Origin: an uncultured Klebsiella sp.
GTDB taxonomy: Bacteria > Pseudomonadota > Gammaproteobacteria > Enterobacterales > Enterobacteriaceae
Direction of reading: 5' to 3'
Assembly: GCA_902490055.1 (NCBI GenBank)
Contig: CABUCP010000108.1
Coordinates: forward strand, 1-8,592
DNA length: 8,592 nucleotides
In this document: positions 1 to 8,514 of the stretch, one piece after another
How the letters are laid out: every line of letters begins with the position of its first letter
Numbering within the stretch: position 1 is the first letter of the stretch
The notes under the pieces: model-generated
Told to the model about the DNA's origin: nothing
Databases searched by the model: none
What the model saw: the letters and a program-made list of their open reading frames with translations, nothing else
Translations under genes and position numbers: made by a program

Positions 1-140
1 GCAGAACAGGCTTGTTCATTTATTATGCGCAGCGAATCACGGACTGATGTTGTAAATACCTTGATGATGGCGCGAGCCTGCTGAAGGGTATCAACGCTGA
101 CGCTATGCAGCGCGAAGTTTGTTAATGATGAGGTCCGTGA
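1..140 (+). other. Noncoding leader upstream of ptrA (presumed recC-ptrA intergenic region)
   Basis: No gene is recognisable here. The three forward frames hit stops at about positions 42-44, 53-55 and 82-84, and none of the peptides resembles the C-terminus of RecC as I remember it from E. coli, so recC probably ends just before position 1. The stretch TATTAT at 21-26 matches a -10 hexamer at five of six positions, but its -35 partner would lie at or beyond the window edge, so a promoter cannot be judged. A six-codon open frame (105-125, MQREVC then TAA) precedes the ptrA start and is probably chance. I see no clear operator or terminator. Confidence 0.6.
130..134 (+). promoter_or_regulatory. 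Ribosome binding site of ptrA
   Basis: GAGGT lies six bases before the ATG at 141, a good Shine-Dalgarno match at normal spacing. It supports that start over the out-of-frame ATG codons at 125 and 128, and the protein begun at 141 opens directly with a signal peptide. Confidence 0.7.
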
Positions 141-3026
141 ATGCCCCGCAGTTTATGGTTCAAAGTTCTTGTTGTATTGGTCGCCCTCTGGGCGCCGTTA
201 AGTCAGGCAGACACCGGATGGCAACCCATTCAGGAAACCATCCGTAAAAGTGAAAAAGATCCCCGTCAGTATCAGGCCATTCGCCTGCAAAACGGTATGG
301 TCGTGCTGCTGGTATCCGATCCGCAGGCGGTGAAATCACTGTCGGCGCTGGTGGTGCCGGTAGGGTCATTGCAGGATCCGGCCGATCACCAGGGGCTGGC
401 GCACTATCTTGAGCACATGACCTTAATGGGCTCGCAGAAATACCCGCAGCCTGACAGCCTTGCTGAATTCCTCAAAATGCACGGCGGCAGCCATAACGCC
501 AGTACCGCGCCTTATCGCACCGCGTTCTACCTTGAAGTGGAAAATGATGCTCTCAACGGGGCGGTCGATCGCCTGGCTGACGCGATTGCCGCACCGCTGC
601 TGGATAAAAAATACGCCGAACGCGAGCGGAATGCGGTCAACGCTGAGCTGACCATGGCGCGGAGCCGCGACGGAATGCGCATGGCGCAGGTGAGCGCTGA
701 AACCATCAACCCGGCGCACCCGGCTTCGCAATTCTCCGGCGGCAACCTCGAAACCCTGAGCGATAAGCCCGGCAGCCCGGTGCTTGATGCGCTGCACGCT
801 TTCCGCGACCGATGGTATTCCGCTAATCTGATGAAAGCGGTCATCTACAGCAATAAGCCGCTGCCTGAACTGGCAAGCATGGCCGCCGCGACCTACGGGC
901 GAGTGCCGAATCATGACATCAGCAAGCCGGAAATTACCGTACCGGTAGTGACCGATGCGCAAAAAGGTATTGTGATCCACTACGTGCCGGCAATGCCGCG
1001 TAAAGTCCTGCGTGTTGAATTCCGTATCGATAACAACAGCGACCAGTTCCGTAGCAAGACCGATGAGCTGGTGACCTACATGATCGGCAACCGCAGCCCG
1101 GGCACCCTGTCTGACTGGTTGCAAAAGCAGGGGCTGGCGGAAGGCATCCGTGCGGATTCCGATCCGGCCGTCAACGGCAACAGCGGCGTGCTGGCGATCT
1201 CCGCGACCCTGACCGATAAAGGCCTGGCCCACCGTGATAAAGTCGCGGCGGCGATATTCAGCTACCTGAATCTGCTGCGCACTCAGGGTATCGATAAGCG
1301 CTACTTCGATGAATTAGCCCACGTGCTGGCGCTCGATTTCCGCTATCCGTCGATTAACCGCGATATGGATTATGTGGAGTGGTTGGCCGATACCATGATT
1401 CGTGTACCGGTTGAGCACGTGCTGGACGTGGTAAATATTGCCGACCGTTATGACGAACAGGCAATCAAAGACCGCCTGGCGATGATGACGCCGCAAAACG
1501 CTCGCATCTGGTACATAAGCCCAGGTGAGCCGCACAACAAAACTGCCTATTTCGTCAATGCGCCTTATCAGGTCGACAAAATAAGCGCCCGGACCTTCAC
1601 CGACTGGCAGCAAAAATCTGCGGCTATTAAGCTACAGCTGCCGGCGCTGAATCCCTACATTCCGGACGATTTCACGCTGATTAAGCGCGATAAGGCGTAC
1701 CCGCATCCGGAACTTATCGTTGATGAGCCGGCGCTACGCGTGGTGTATGCGCCGAGCCAGTATTTTGCAAGCGAACCAAAGGCCGATATCTCTCTGGTAC
1801 TGCGTAACCCGCAGGCAATGGACAGCGCGCGCCGGCAGGTGATGTTTGCGTTGAATGATTATCTCGCCGGTATTGCGCTCGACCAGCTCAGCAATCAGGC
1901 TGCAGTGGGCGGAATCAGCTTCTCGACCGGCGCCAACAACGGCCTGATGGTCAACGCTAACGGCTATACCCAGCACCTGCCGCAGCTGTTTACCGCTCTG
2001 CTGGACGGCTACTTCAGCTATACGCCGACCGAAGAGCAGCTTGAGCAGGCCAAATCCTGGTATGCCCAGATGATGGATTCCGCCGACAAAGGCAAGGCTT
2101 ACGATCAGGCGATTATGCCGATTCAGATGCTGTCGCAGGTGCCGTACTTCGAACGTAAAACTCGGCGTGATTTACTGCCGTCGATCACCCTGAAAGAGGT
2201 GATTAACTACCGTGATAATCTGAAGGCCAAAGGGCGTCCGGAACTGCTGGTCGTTGGCAACATGAGCGCGCAACAGTCCAGCGAACTTGCCCGCCAGATT
2301 CAAAAACAGCTGGGCGCTGACGGTAACGAATGGTGTCGCAACAAAGACGTTCTGGTCGACAGCAAGCAGTTGGCGATGTTTGAAAAAGCCGGCAGCAGCA
2401 CCGACTCCGCTCTGGCAGCGGTATTTGCGCCGCCGAACGTCGATGAATACAGCAGCATGGCCGCCAGTTCCCTGCTGGGGCAAATCGTCCAGCCGTGGTT
2501 CTACAACCAGCTGCGTACCGAAGAGCAACTGGGTTATGCGGTATTCGCCTTCTCGATGAACGTCGGCCGTCAATGGGGGATGGGCTTCCTGCTACAGAGC
2601 AGCGATAAACAGCCGGCCTTCCTCTGGCAGCGCTTCCAGGCCTTCTTCCCAACGGCGGAAGCCAAACTACGGGCGATGAAGCCGGAAGAGTTCGCTCAGA
2701 TCCAGCAGGCGGTTATCAGCCAGATGCTGCAGGCGCCGCAGACGTTGGGCGAAGAAGCATCAAAGCTGAGCAAAGATTTCGATCGCGGTAATATGCGCTT
2801 CGATTCACGTGATAAAGTAGTGGCTCAGATTAAACTGCTGACGCCGCAAAAGCTTGCCGACTTCTTCCATCAGACGGTGGTGGATCCGCAAGGCATGGCA
2901 CTGTTATCCCAGGTTTCCGGCAGCCAGAACGGCAAGGCGGAATACGCCGCCCCTGAAGGCGGCAAGGTATGGGAAAGCGTCAGCGCATTGCAGAAATCCT
3001 TACCCCTGATGCGAGAGAATGAATGA
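141..3026 (+). CDS. ptrA: Protease III (pitrilysin), periplasmic M16 zinc metalloprotease
   Basis: This is pitrilysin, a periplasmic zinc endopeptidase of family M16 (insulin-degrading enzyme type) that degrades small proteins and peptides. The 961-residue length compares with 962 in E. coli, and the sequence is nearly colinear with it. Residues 1-23 form a Sec signal peptide: positive start (R3, K8), hydrophobic core, and likely cleavage after SQA at A23. The inverted zinc motif HYLEH gives H88, E91 (catalytic base) and H92; the third zinc ligand is E169 in NAELTMAR. This active N-terminal domain is followed by the usual non-catalytic M16 domains, which close the substrate chamber. The C-terminal part carries the conserved EEQLGYAVFAF segment near residue 800. 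The stop overlaps the recB start. The family assignment is certain; why a protease sits between recC and recB is not known, and a link to RecBCD is not established. Confidence 0.98.
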   Translation: MPRSLWFKVLVVLVALWAPLSQADTGWQPIQETIRKSEKDPRQYQAIRLQNGMVVLLVSDPQAVKSLSALVVPVGSLQDPADHQGLAHYLEHMTLMGSQKYPQPDSLAEFLKMHGGSHNASTAPYRTAFYLEVENDALNGAVDRLADAIAAPLLDKKYAERERNAVNAELTMARSRDGMRMAQVSAETINPAHPASQFSGGNLETLSDKPGSPVLDALHAFRDRWYSANLMKAVIYSNKPLPELASMAAATYGRVPNHDISKPEITVPVVTDAQKGIVIHYVPAMPRKVLRVEFRIDNNSDQFRSKTDELVTYMIGNRSPGTLSDWLQKQGLAEGIRADSDPAVNGNSGVLAISATLTDKGLAHRDKVAAAIFSYLNLLRTQGIDKRYFDELAHVLALDFRYPSINRDMDYVEWLADTMIRVPVEHVLDVVNIADRYDEQAIKDRLAMMTPQNARIWYISPGEPHNKTAYFVNAPYQVDKISARTFTDWQQKSAAIKLQLPALNPYIPDDFTLIKRDKAYPHPELIVDEPALRVVYAPSQYFASEPKADISLVLRNPQAMDSARRQVMFALNDYLAGIALDQLSNQAAVGGISFSTGANNGLMVNANGYTQHLPQLFTALLDGYFSYTPTEEQLEQAKSWYAQMMDSADKGKAYDQAIMPIQMLSQVPYFERKTRRDLLPSITLKEVINYRDNLKAKGRPELLVVGNMSAQQSSELARQIQKQLGADGNEWCRNKDVLVDSKQLAMFEKAGSSTDSALAAVFAPPNVDEYSSMAASSLLGQIVQPWFYNQLRTEEQLGYAVFAFSMNVGRQWGMGFLLQSSDKQPAFLWQRFQAFFPTAEAKLRAMKPEEFAQIQQAVISQMLQAPQTLGEEASKLSKDFDRGNMRFDSRDKVVAQIKLLTPQKLADFFHQTVVDPQGMALLSQVSGSQNGKAEYAAPEGGKVWESVSALQKSLPLMRENE
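347..354 (+). other. Chi octamer GCTGGTGG within ptrA
   Basis: This is an exact match to the E. coli Chi sequence, read on the plus strand, inside codons for the ALVVP segment of PtrA. RecBCD recognises Chi when it enters from the 3' (right) side. That this organism uses the same Chi sequence is inferred from its relation to E. coli. Confidence 0.75.
3013..3026 (+). promoter_or_regulatory. ptrA-recB translational coupling junction
   Basis: The recB ATG (3023-3025) overlaps the ptrA TGA (3024-3026) as ATGA. Only a modest Shine-Dalgarno-like GAGAG (3013-3017, five bases before the ATG) is present, inside the last ptrA codons. The overlap implies that recB translation depends at least partly on ribosomes finishing ptrA. 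Confidence 0.7.
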
Positions 3027-6000
3027 CCGAAACCGCAGAGTCTCTTGACCCACTACGCTTGCCCCTGACGGGCGAGCGGTTGATAGAAGCCTCCGCGGGC
3101 ACCGGAAAAACCTTTACCATCGCCGCGCTCTATTTGCGGCTGCTGCTGGGCTTGGGCGGGGAGTCCGCCTATCCCCGGCCGGTCAGCGTGGAAGAGCTGC
3201 TGGTAGTGACCTTTACTGAAGCGGCGACGGAAGAGCTGCGCGGGCGCATCCGCAGCAATATTCATGAACTGCGCATCGCCTGTCTGCGTGAGAGTTCCAG
3301 TAATCCCCTGTATGCTTCTCTGCTCGCGGAAATCGCTGACAAAAACCAGGCGGCGCAAACGCTGATGCTGGCGGAACGGCAGATGGACGAAGCCGCCGTC
3401 TTTACCATCCACGGCTTCTGTCAGCGGATGCTGAGCCTTAACGCCTTCGAATCCGGCATGCTCTTTGAACAGCAGCTCATCGAAGATGAATCCCGCCTGC
3501 GCTATCAAGCCTGCGCCGACTTCTGGCGCCGCCACTGTTACCCGTTGCCGCGCGATATTGCCGCAGTCATTCATGAACAGTGGAAAGGGCCGCGCGATCT
3601 GCTCAAGGCGATCGACCGCTGGTTGCAGGGCGAAGCGCCGCAGCTAAAATCGCCGCCGCCTGCAGAAGAGACGCTCGCCGAGCGCCATCAACAAATCCTG
3701 CAGCGAATCAATACGCTGAAGCAGCAGTGGCGGGAGCAGGTTGGCGAAATTGAAAGCGTGCTGGAAAGCTCGGGCCTCGACCGACGTAAGTTCAACCGCG
3801 GTAATCAGGGGAAATGGATCGACAAGGTTAGCGCCTGGGCGCAGGAAGAAACCCTGAGCTATCAGCTCCCCGATGCGCTGGAAAAATTCTCGCAGCCGTT
3901 TCTTATTGAGCGCACCAAAGACGGCGGCGAACCGCCGCTGCATCCGCTATTCAGTGCGGTAGAGGCGCTGCTTGCGTCGCCGCTCACCTTAAACGACCTG
4001 GTTATCGCCAGGGCGATGGTGGAGATCCGCGAAGCGGTTGCCCGTGAGAAACGCCGCCGCGGCGAGCTGGGCTTTGACGATATGCTTAGCCGACTGGACG
4101 ACGCGTTACGCGGAGACAGCGGTGAAGCGCTGGCCAGCGCCATTCGCCAGCGCTTCCCGGTGGCGATGATCGATGAATTCCAGGATACCGACCCGCAGCA
4201 GTATCGTATTTTCCGCCGCATTTGGCGTAAACAACCGGATACGGCGCTGCTGCTGATTGGCGACCCGAAACAGGCGATTTACGCCTTCCGCGGCGCCGAC
4301 ATATTCACCTACATGAAGGCGCGCGGCGACGTTGCCGCCCACTATACGCTGGATACCAACTGGCGCTCGGCGCCGGGTATGGTAGAAAACGTTAACCGTC
4401 TGTTCAGCCTGAGTAATAACCCCTTTATGTTCCGGGAGATCCCGTTCCTGCCGGTAAAATCGGCGGCAAAGAACCAGGGATTGCGCTTTACCGTCGATGA
4501 GCAGGCGATCCCGGCGATGAACATGTGGTTAATGCCAGGCGAAGCCGTGGGCTCCGGGGATTATCAAACCTTTATGGCGCAGATCTGCGCGGCGCAGATC
4601 CGCGACTGGCTCAGCGCCGGTCAGCAGGGACGCGCGCTGCTGTGGCGCGGTGAGACGGCTGAACCGGTACGTGCATCCGATATCACCGTGCTGGTGCGTA
4701 ACCGTCAGGAAGCGGCGCTAATCCGCGATGCGCTGCAGCTACTGGCGATCCCCTCGGTCTATCTTTCGAATCGCGACAGCGTCTTTGAAACCCCGGAAGC
4801 GCAGGAGTTGCTGTGGGTGTTGCAGGCCGTTCTGGCCCCGGAGCGTGAAAACACGCTGCGCAGCGCGCTGGCGACGGCCATGTTTGGCCTGAACGCGCAG
4901 GATATCGAAAATCTGAATCAGGATGAGCGGGCGTGGGATAACCTGGTTGAAGAGTTCAGCGAATACCGCCAGATCTGGCGCCAGCGCGGGGTGATGCCGA
5001 TGCTGCGCGCGCTGATGGGAGCGCGGCATATCGCTGAAAACCTGCTGGCGACCCACGGCGGCGAGCGTCGGTTGACCGACATTCTGCATATCAGCGAGCT
5101 ACTGCAAGAGGCGGCGAATCAGCTGGAGAGCGAGCATGCGCTGGTGCGCTGGCTGACGCAGCATATTGCTGAACCGGACAGCAACGCTTCCAGCCAGCAG
5201 ATGCGCCTGGAAAGCGATAAGCATCTGGTGCAAATCGTCACTATCCATAAATCGAAAGGGCTGGAGTATCCGCTGGTCTGGCTGCCGTTTATTGCGCGTT
5301 TTCGCAAGCAGGACCAGGCTTTCTACCACGATCGCAACTCGTTTGCCGCGGTGCTCGACCTCGGGCAGGGAGAAACTAGCCTTGAGCTGGCGGAAGCCGA
5401 GCGCCTGGCGGAAGATCTGCGTCTGCTGTATGTGGCGCTAACCCGCGCGGTGTGGCATTGCAGCCTTGGCGTCGCGCCGTTAAGCACCCGGCGCAGCGAT
5501 AAACCAGGCAACAGCGATTTTCATCACAGCGCCCTTGGCCGCCTGCTGCAGGACGGCGAGGCGATGGACGCGGCGGGTCTCGCCGCGCGGCTGCAAGCAT
5601 TCTGCTGCGATGATATCGCGCTTTGCACGCCGACGACGCCAGACCAGACGCCGTGGCAGGCGCCAGAAAGCGCGCTGCCGCCGCTCTCGGCGCGAACGCT
5701 GGAGCGTCAGGTGACGGATGACTGGCGGGTAACCAGCTATTCCGGCCTGCAACAACATGGTTCCAGCGCCGGACAGGATTTACTACCGCGTCTTGATATT
5801 GATGCCGCGGGCGTCGGCGAAGTCGCGGAAGAACCACAGCTCACGCCGCATCAGTTTCCGCGCGGCGCTTCCCCGGGAACCTTCCTGCACAGCTTATTTG
5901 AAGACCTCGACTTCAGCCAGCCAGTACCGGTTGAGTGGATGGCGCAAAAGCTGCAGCTGCACGGTTTTGGCGAAGAGTGGGCGCCGGTGTTGAGCGAATG

Positions 6001-6568
6001 GCTGGACGGCGTGCTGCGAACGCGCCTGCCGGGGGCGGAAATCGCCCTGAATCAGCTTAGCGCGCGGGATAAACAGGTGGAAATGGCGTTCTACTTGCCG
6101 ATTGAACGTCCCCTGGATCCGCTTCAGCTCGATGCGCTGATCCGTCAGTATGACCCGCTGTCGGTCGATACCCCGACGCTCGACTTCCGTCAGGTGCGCG
6201 GGATGCTGAAAGGCTTTATCGATCTGGTGTTTCGTCACGATGGCCGCTATTACCTGCTTGATTACAAATCCAACTGGCTGGGGGAAGATCGTGAAGCCTA
6301 CACCCAGCAGGCGATGACTCAGGCGATGCGCCTGCATCGTTATGACCTGCAGTATCAGCTGTATAGCCTGGCGCTGCACCGTTATCTGCGCCACCGAATT
6401 GCCGACTACCACTATGAGCAGCACTTCGGCGGCGTTATTTATCTCTTTTTACGCGGCATGGACGGTCAGGAAGGCGGGCAGGGGATCTTCACCACCCGCC
6501 CGGCGCAGCCGTTGATTGACGGTCTCGATGCGCTATTTGCCGGCGTCACCCAGGAGGTGGACTCATGA
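3023..6568 (+). CDS. recB: RecBCD (exonuclease V) subunit RecB, helicase-nuclease
   Basis: RecB is the SF1 3'-5' helicase and sole nuclease subunit of RecBCD, which resects double-strand breaks and loads RecA after Chi. It has 1181 residues (E. coli 1180). The helicase motifs visible are Walker A ASAGTGKT with K29, FTIHGFCQ at 127-134, Walker B DEFQD at 384-388, GDPKQ at 413-417, [10 protein letters not shown] at 739-748, and motif [11 protein letters not shown] with R808. A variable linker at roughly 850-935 joins the C-terminal nuclease domain. The nuclease residues are all present at E. coli numbering: H956 (FLHSLFE), E1020 (KQVEM), D1067 (FIDLVF), D1080 and K1082 (LLDYKSN). The protein should therefore be fully active. 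The start follows from the ATGA overlap with ptrA and the conserved N-terminus [10 protein letters not shown]. Gene order and overlaps indicate co-expression with recD. No truncation or frameshift is seen. Confidence 0.98.
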   Translation: MTETAESLDPLRLPLTGERLIEASAGTGKTFTIAALYLRLLLGLGGESAYPRPVSVEELLVVTFTEAATEELRGRIRSNIHELRIACLRESSSNPLYASLLAEIADKNQAAQTLMLAERQMDEAAVFTIHGFCQRMLSLNAFESGMLFEQQLIEDESRLRYQACADFWRRHCYPLPRDIAAVIHEQWKGPRDLLKAIDRWLQGEAPQLKSPPPAEETLAERHQQILQRINTLKQQWREQVGEIESVLESSGLDRRKFNRGNQGKWIDKVSAWAQEETLSYQLPDALEKFSQPFLIERTKDGGEPPLHPLFSAVEALLASPLTLNDLVIARAMVEIREAVAREKRRRGELGFDDMLSRLDDALRGDSGEALASAIRQRFPVAMIDEFQDTDPQQYRIFRRIWRKQPDTALLLIGDPKQAIYAFRGADIFTYMKARGDVAAHYTLDTNWRSAPGMVENVNRLFSLSNNPFMFREIPFLPVKSAAKNQGLRFTVDEQAIPAMNMWLMPGEAVGSGDYQTFMAQICAAQIRDWLSAGQQGRALLWRGETAEPVRASDITVLVRNRQEAALIRDALQLLAIPSVYLSNRDSVFETPEAQELLWVLQAVLAPERENTLRSALATAMFGLNAQDIENLNQDERAWDNLVEEFSEYRQIWRQRGVMPMLRALMGARHIAENLLATHGGERRLTDILHISELLQEAANQLESEHALVRWLTQHIAEPDSNASSQQMRLESDKHLVQIVTIHKSKGLEYPLVWLPFIARFRKQDQAFYHDRNSFAAVLDLGQGETSLELAEAERLAEDLRLLYVALTRAVWHCSLGVAPLSTRRSDKPGNSDFHHSALGRLLQDGEAMDAAGLAARLQAFCCDDIALCTPTTPDQTPWQAPESALPPLSARTLERQVTDDWRVTSYSGLQQHGSSAGQDLLPRLDIDAAGVGEVAEEPQLTPHQFPRGASPGTFLHSLFEDLDFSQPVPVEWMAQKLQLHGFGEEWAPVLSEWLDGVLRTRLPGAEIALNQLSARDKQVEMAFYLPIERPLDPLQLDALIRQYDPLSVDTPTLDFRQVRGMLKGFIDLVFRHDGRYYLLDYKSNWLGEDREAYTQQAMTQAMRLHRYDLQYQLYSLALHRYLRHRIADYHYEQHFGGVIYLFLRGMDGQEGGQGIFTTRPAQPLIDGLDALFAGVTQEVDS
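6552..6568 (+). promoter_or_regulatory. Strong recD ribosome binding site and recB-recD ATGA overlap
   Basis: AGGAGG at 6552-6557 is a near-perfect Shine-Dalgarno sequence seven bases before the recD ATG at 6565. That ATG overlaps the recB stop (6566-6568). The spacing favours 6565 over the second in-frame ATG at 6571. The site is much stronger than the one before recB, so recD may recruit its own ribosomes as well as being coupled. Confidence 0.8.
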
Positions 6569-8403
6569 CCATGGATGAACTGCTGCTGGCCGCCGCCGAG
6601 CAGCGTCTGCTGCGGCCGCTGGACGTACAGTTTGCGCTGATGGTGGCGCAGGACGCGCCTCCGGCGGTGAAACTGGCCGCCGCGCTGCTGAGCCGGGATA
6701 CCGGTGAAGGCCACGTTTGTTTGCCGCTGTCGCGTCTTAACAGCGAAGAGGCGTTAAGCGGTAAGGCCGGCGAGATACGCGACCAACTGCTGGCGCAGGC
6801 CGGTACGCCGGAAGACTGGCCTCAACTGCTGCTTGCTTCATCGGCGGTGAGTCGCGGCGAGGAGCCGACGCCGATGATTTTGTGCGGCGAACGGCTCTAT
6901 CTGAACCGCATGTGGCATAACGAATTGACCGTCGCGCGCTTTTTTAATGAAGCGAATCGGGTGCTGGAGGTTGATGACGCGCGGCTAACGGCAGCGCTGA
7001 ATGCCCTCTTCCCGGCGACGGACGATATCGACTGGCAAAAAGTCGCCGCCGCGGTGGCGCTGACCCGGCGTATTTCGGTGATTTCCGGCGGCCCCGGCAC
7101 CGGTAAGACCACCACCGTTGCGAAACTGCTGGCGGCGTTGATTCAGATTAACGACAGCCCGCGCTGCCGTATCCGCCTGGCGGCGCCGACCGGGAAAGCG
7201 GCGGCGCGTCTGACCGAGTCGTTAGGAGCGGCGTTAAGAAAGCTGCCGCTTAGCGAGGAGCAGAAGACATTGATACCCGCCGATGCCAGTACGCTGCACC
7301 GTCTGCTGGGCGCGCAGCCCGGCAGCCAGCGCATGCGCTACCACGCCGGTAATCCACTGCACCTTGATGTGCTGGTGGTTGATGAAGCATCAATGATCGA
7401 CCTGCCGATGATGTCGCGGCTGATTGATGCCTTGCCGGCGCACGGGCGGGTGATATTCCTCGGCGATCGCGACCAGCTTGCCTCGGTGGAAGCCGGAGCG
7501 GTGCTCGGTGACATCTGCGCGTGGGCGACTTCCGGCTATACCGCCGCACGGGCCGAAGAGCTATCACGGCTGACCGGTTTGCCGGTCCCGGCAGGCGATG
7601 GCCACATTGCCGGCGCGCTGCGCGATAGCCTGTGCCTGCTGCAAAAAAGCTACCGTTTCGGTAGCCACTCTGGTATCGGCAGCCTGGCGCGGGCGGTCAA
7701 TGCCGGCGCTCGTGCCGAGGTAAAAGCGACGCTGCATAAGCCGTTCGACGATATCTTTCTTCAGCCGTTAAGCACCACCGAGGAGTATGAAGCGATGCTG
7801 GCGGCGGCGCAGGAAGGCTATGGTCGCTATCTGCAGCTGCGCCGCGAGCGGGCCGCGCCGGAGGATATGATTGCCGCCTTCGGCGAGTTTCAGCTACTGT
7901 GCGCGCTACGCGAGGGGCCGTATGGCGTGAGCGGCGTGAATGAGCAACTGGAGCAGATGCTGCACCGTAAGCGGGCGATTACGCTACCGCGCCACTCGCG
8001 TTGGTACGATGGCCGCCCGGTGATGATTTCACGTAACGACAGCGCGCTGGGGCTGTTTAACGGCGATATCGGCATTGCGCTGGAAAGAGAAGGCGAGCTG
8101 CGCGTGTGGTTCCCGATGCCCGATGGCACCATTAAATCGGTGCAGCCGAGCCGCCTGCCGGATCACGATACCGCCTGGGCGATGACGGTGCATAAGTCGC
8201 AAGGGTCGGAGTTCGATCATGCGGCGCTGATCTTGCCGGCACGCAGCGTGCCGCTGGTAACCCGCGAGCTGGTCTACACCGCGATAACCCGCGCCAAACG
8301 GCGCCTGTCGCTTTATGCCGACGAGCAGGTGCTGGCGCAGGCTATTGTGACGCGGACCGAGCGGCGCAGCGGCCTGGCGGAGATTTTTGCGCAGAATGGA
8401 TAG
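6565..8403 (+). CDS. recD: RecBCD (exonuclease V) subunit RecD, 5'-3' helicase
   Basis: RecD is the fast SF1B 5'-3' helicase of RecBCD; it stimulates the nuclease and, before Chi, prevents RecA loading. Its 612 residues compare with 608 in E. coli. The N-terminal RecB-contacting region (RPLDVQFAL at 17-25) is conserved. The motifs visible are Walker A GPGTGKT at 176-182 with K181 (E. coli K177, shifted by four), Walker B VVDEAS with D273 and E274, GDRDQ at 300-304, motif [14 protein letters not shown] starting at 540, and motif [13 protein letters not shown] with R576. The four extra residues lie before Walker A, most likely in the divergent stretch at about residues 58-88. The C-terminus [12 protein letters not shown] matches the family. 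It is the last gene of the run, and its TAG stop is the first triplet of a REP-like palindrome. A complete, functional gene is expected. Confidence 0.98.
   Translation: MTMDELLLAAAEQRLLRPLDVQFALMVAQDAPPAVKLAAALLSRDTGEGHVCLPLSRLNSEEALSGKAGEIRDQLLAQAGTPEDWPQLLLASSAVSRGEEPTPMILCGERLYLNRMWHNELTVARFFNEANRVLEVDDARLTAALNALFPATDDIDWQKVAAAVALTRRISVISGGPGTGKTTTVAKLLAALIQINDSPRCRIRLAAPTGKAAARLTESLGAALRKLPLSEEQKTLIPADASTLHRLLGAQPGSQRMRYHAGNPLHLDVLVVDEASMIDLPMMSRLIDALPAHGRVIFLGDRDQLASVEAGAVLGDICAWATSGYTAARAEELSRLTGLPVPAGDGHIAGALRDSLCLLQKSYRFGSHSGIGSLARAVNAGARAEVKATLHKPFDDIFLQPLSTTEEYEAMLAAAQEGYGRYLQLRRERAAPEDMIAAFGEFQLLCALREGPYGVSGVNEQLEQMLHRKRAITLPRHSRWYDGRPVMISRNDSALGLFNGDIGIALEREGELRVWFPMPDGTIKSVQPSRLPDHDTAWAMTVHKSQGSEFDHAALILPARSVPLVTRELVYTAITRAKRRLSLYADEQVLAQAIVTRTERRSGLAEIFAQNG
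7371..7378 (+). other. Chi octamer GCTGGTGG within recD
   Basis: This is an exact Chi match on the plus strand, overlapping codons for the hydrophobic strand leading into the RecD Walker B motif (VLVVDEAS). It has the same orientation as the copy in ptrA. A by-eye search found no copy of the complement CCACCAGC in the window. Confidence 0.75.
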
Positions 8404-8434
8404 CCCGGATAAGGCGTAAGCCGCTATCCGTGGG
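8404..8434 (+). repeat. REP-like palindromic hairpin directly after recD
   Basis: CGGATA (8406-8411) pairs with TATCCG (8425-8430), and GGC (8413-8415) pairs with GCC (8420-8422) around a GTAA tetraloop of the stable GNRA type. A8412 and GC at 8423-8424 form an internal loop, and flanking CC/GG can extend the base past one unpaired T. The GCCCGGATAAGGCG start matches the common enterobacterial REP (palindromic unit) form as I remember it. In RNA it may protect the recD 3' end or contribute to termination. Confidence 0.6.
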
Positions 8435-8454
8435 AGATCCCTGCAGGCGCTATG

Positions 8455-8469
8455 CTTAGCTGGGCTACG
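8455..8469 (-). repeat. Degenerate inverted REP end forming a BIME-like pair
   Basis: CTTAGCTGGGCTACG resembles the inverted end of a REP unit (CTTATCCGGGCTACG, 13 of 15 identical to the reverse complement of the typical head). GGGCTA at 8462-8467 is the exact complement of TAGCCC at 8401-8406. Together the two parts look like a decayed BIME spanning 8401-8469. The consensus is from memory. Confidence 0.4.
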
Positions 8470-8514
8470 TTGCGATACCGTCGTGTAGATACTGTTATCG
8501 GTTTGCAACTTTTT
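8470..8514 (+). terminator. Weak candidate intrinsic terminator for the ptrA-recB-recD transcript
   Basis: TTGCGATACCG (8470-8480) is an imperfect complement of CGGTTTGCAA (8499-8508): TTGC pairs with GCAA and ACCG with CGGT, around a small internal loop, with an 18-base apical loop. The second arm is followed by CTTTTT (8509-8514). The stem is interrupted, only moderately GC-rich, and the loop is long, so this is a weak terminator candidate. The REP hairpin just upstream may matter more. Confidence 0.25.

Noticed and set aside
1..84. Open first frame from the window start as a possible recC C-terminus
   Set aside because: The peptide is rich in Cys and Met and does not resemble the LLPLFRFNQS ending of RecC; an open run of 27 codons is easily reached by chance.
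105..247. Possible leader peptide (105-125) and an overlapping 40-codon frame from ATG 125, upstream of and into ptrA
   Set aside because: Neither has a convincing Shine-Dalgarno sequence; the second is out of frame within ptrA. There is no run of regulatory codons and no alternative hairpins suggesting attenuation.
423..1232. Long minus-strand open frame (269 codons) opposite ptrA
   Set aside because: The plus strand is unmistakably ptrA over its whole length. The antisense frame has no recognisable domain and is typical of GC-rich genes whose codon bias removes stops from the opposite strand.
5376..6424. Minus-strand open frames of 153 and 176 codons opposite recB
   Set aside because: Arginine- and alanine-rich or low-complexity translations with no family resemblance and no binding site; they are shadows of the intact recB frame.
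6571..6573. Alternative recD start at the second in-frame ATG
   Set aside because: AGGAGG at 6552-6557 is ideally spaced for 6565, the N-terminus from 6565 aligns without a gap to E. coli RecD as remembered, and the ATGA overlap matches the upstream junction.
8029..8508. Minus-strand open frame of 159 codons starting in the tail and running into recD
   Set aside because: Most of it is antisense to conserved RecD motifs V and VI. The part in the tail crosses the REP hairpin, and the start has no clear binding site.
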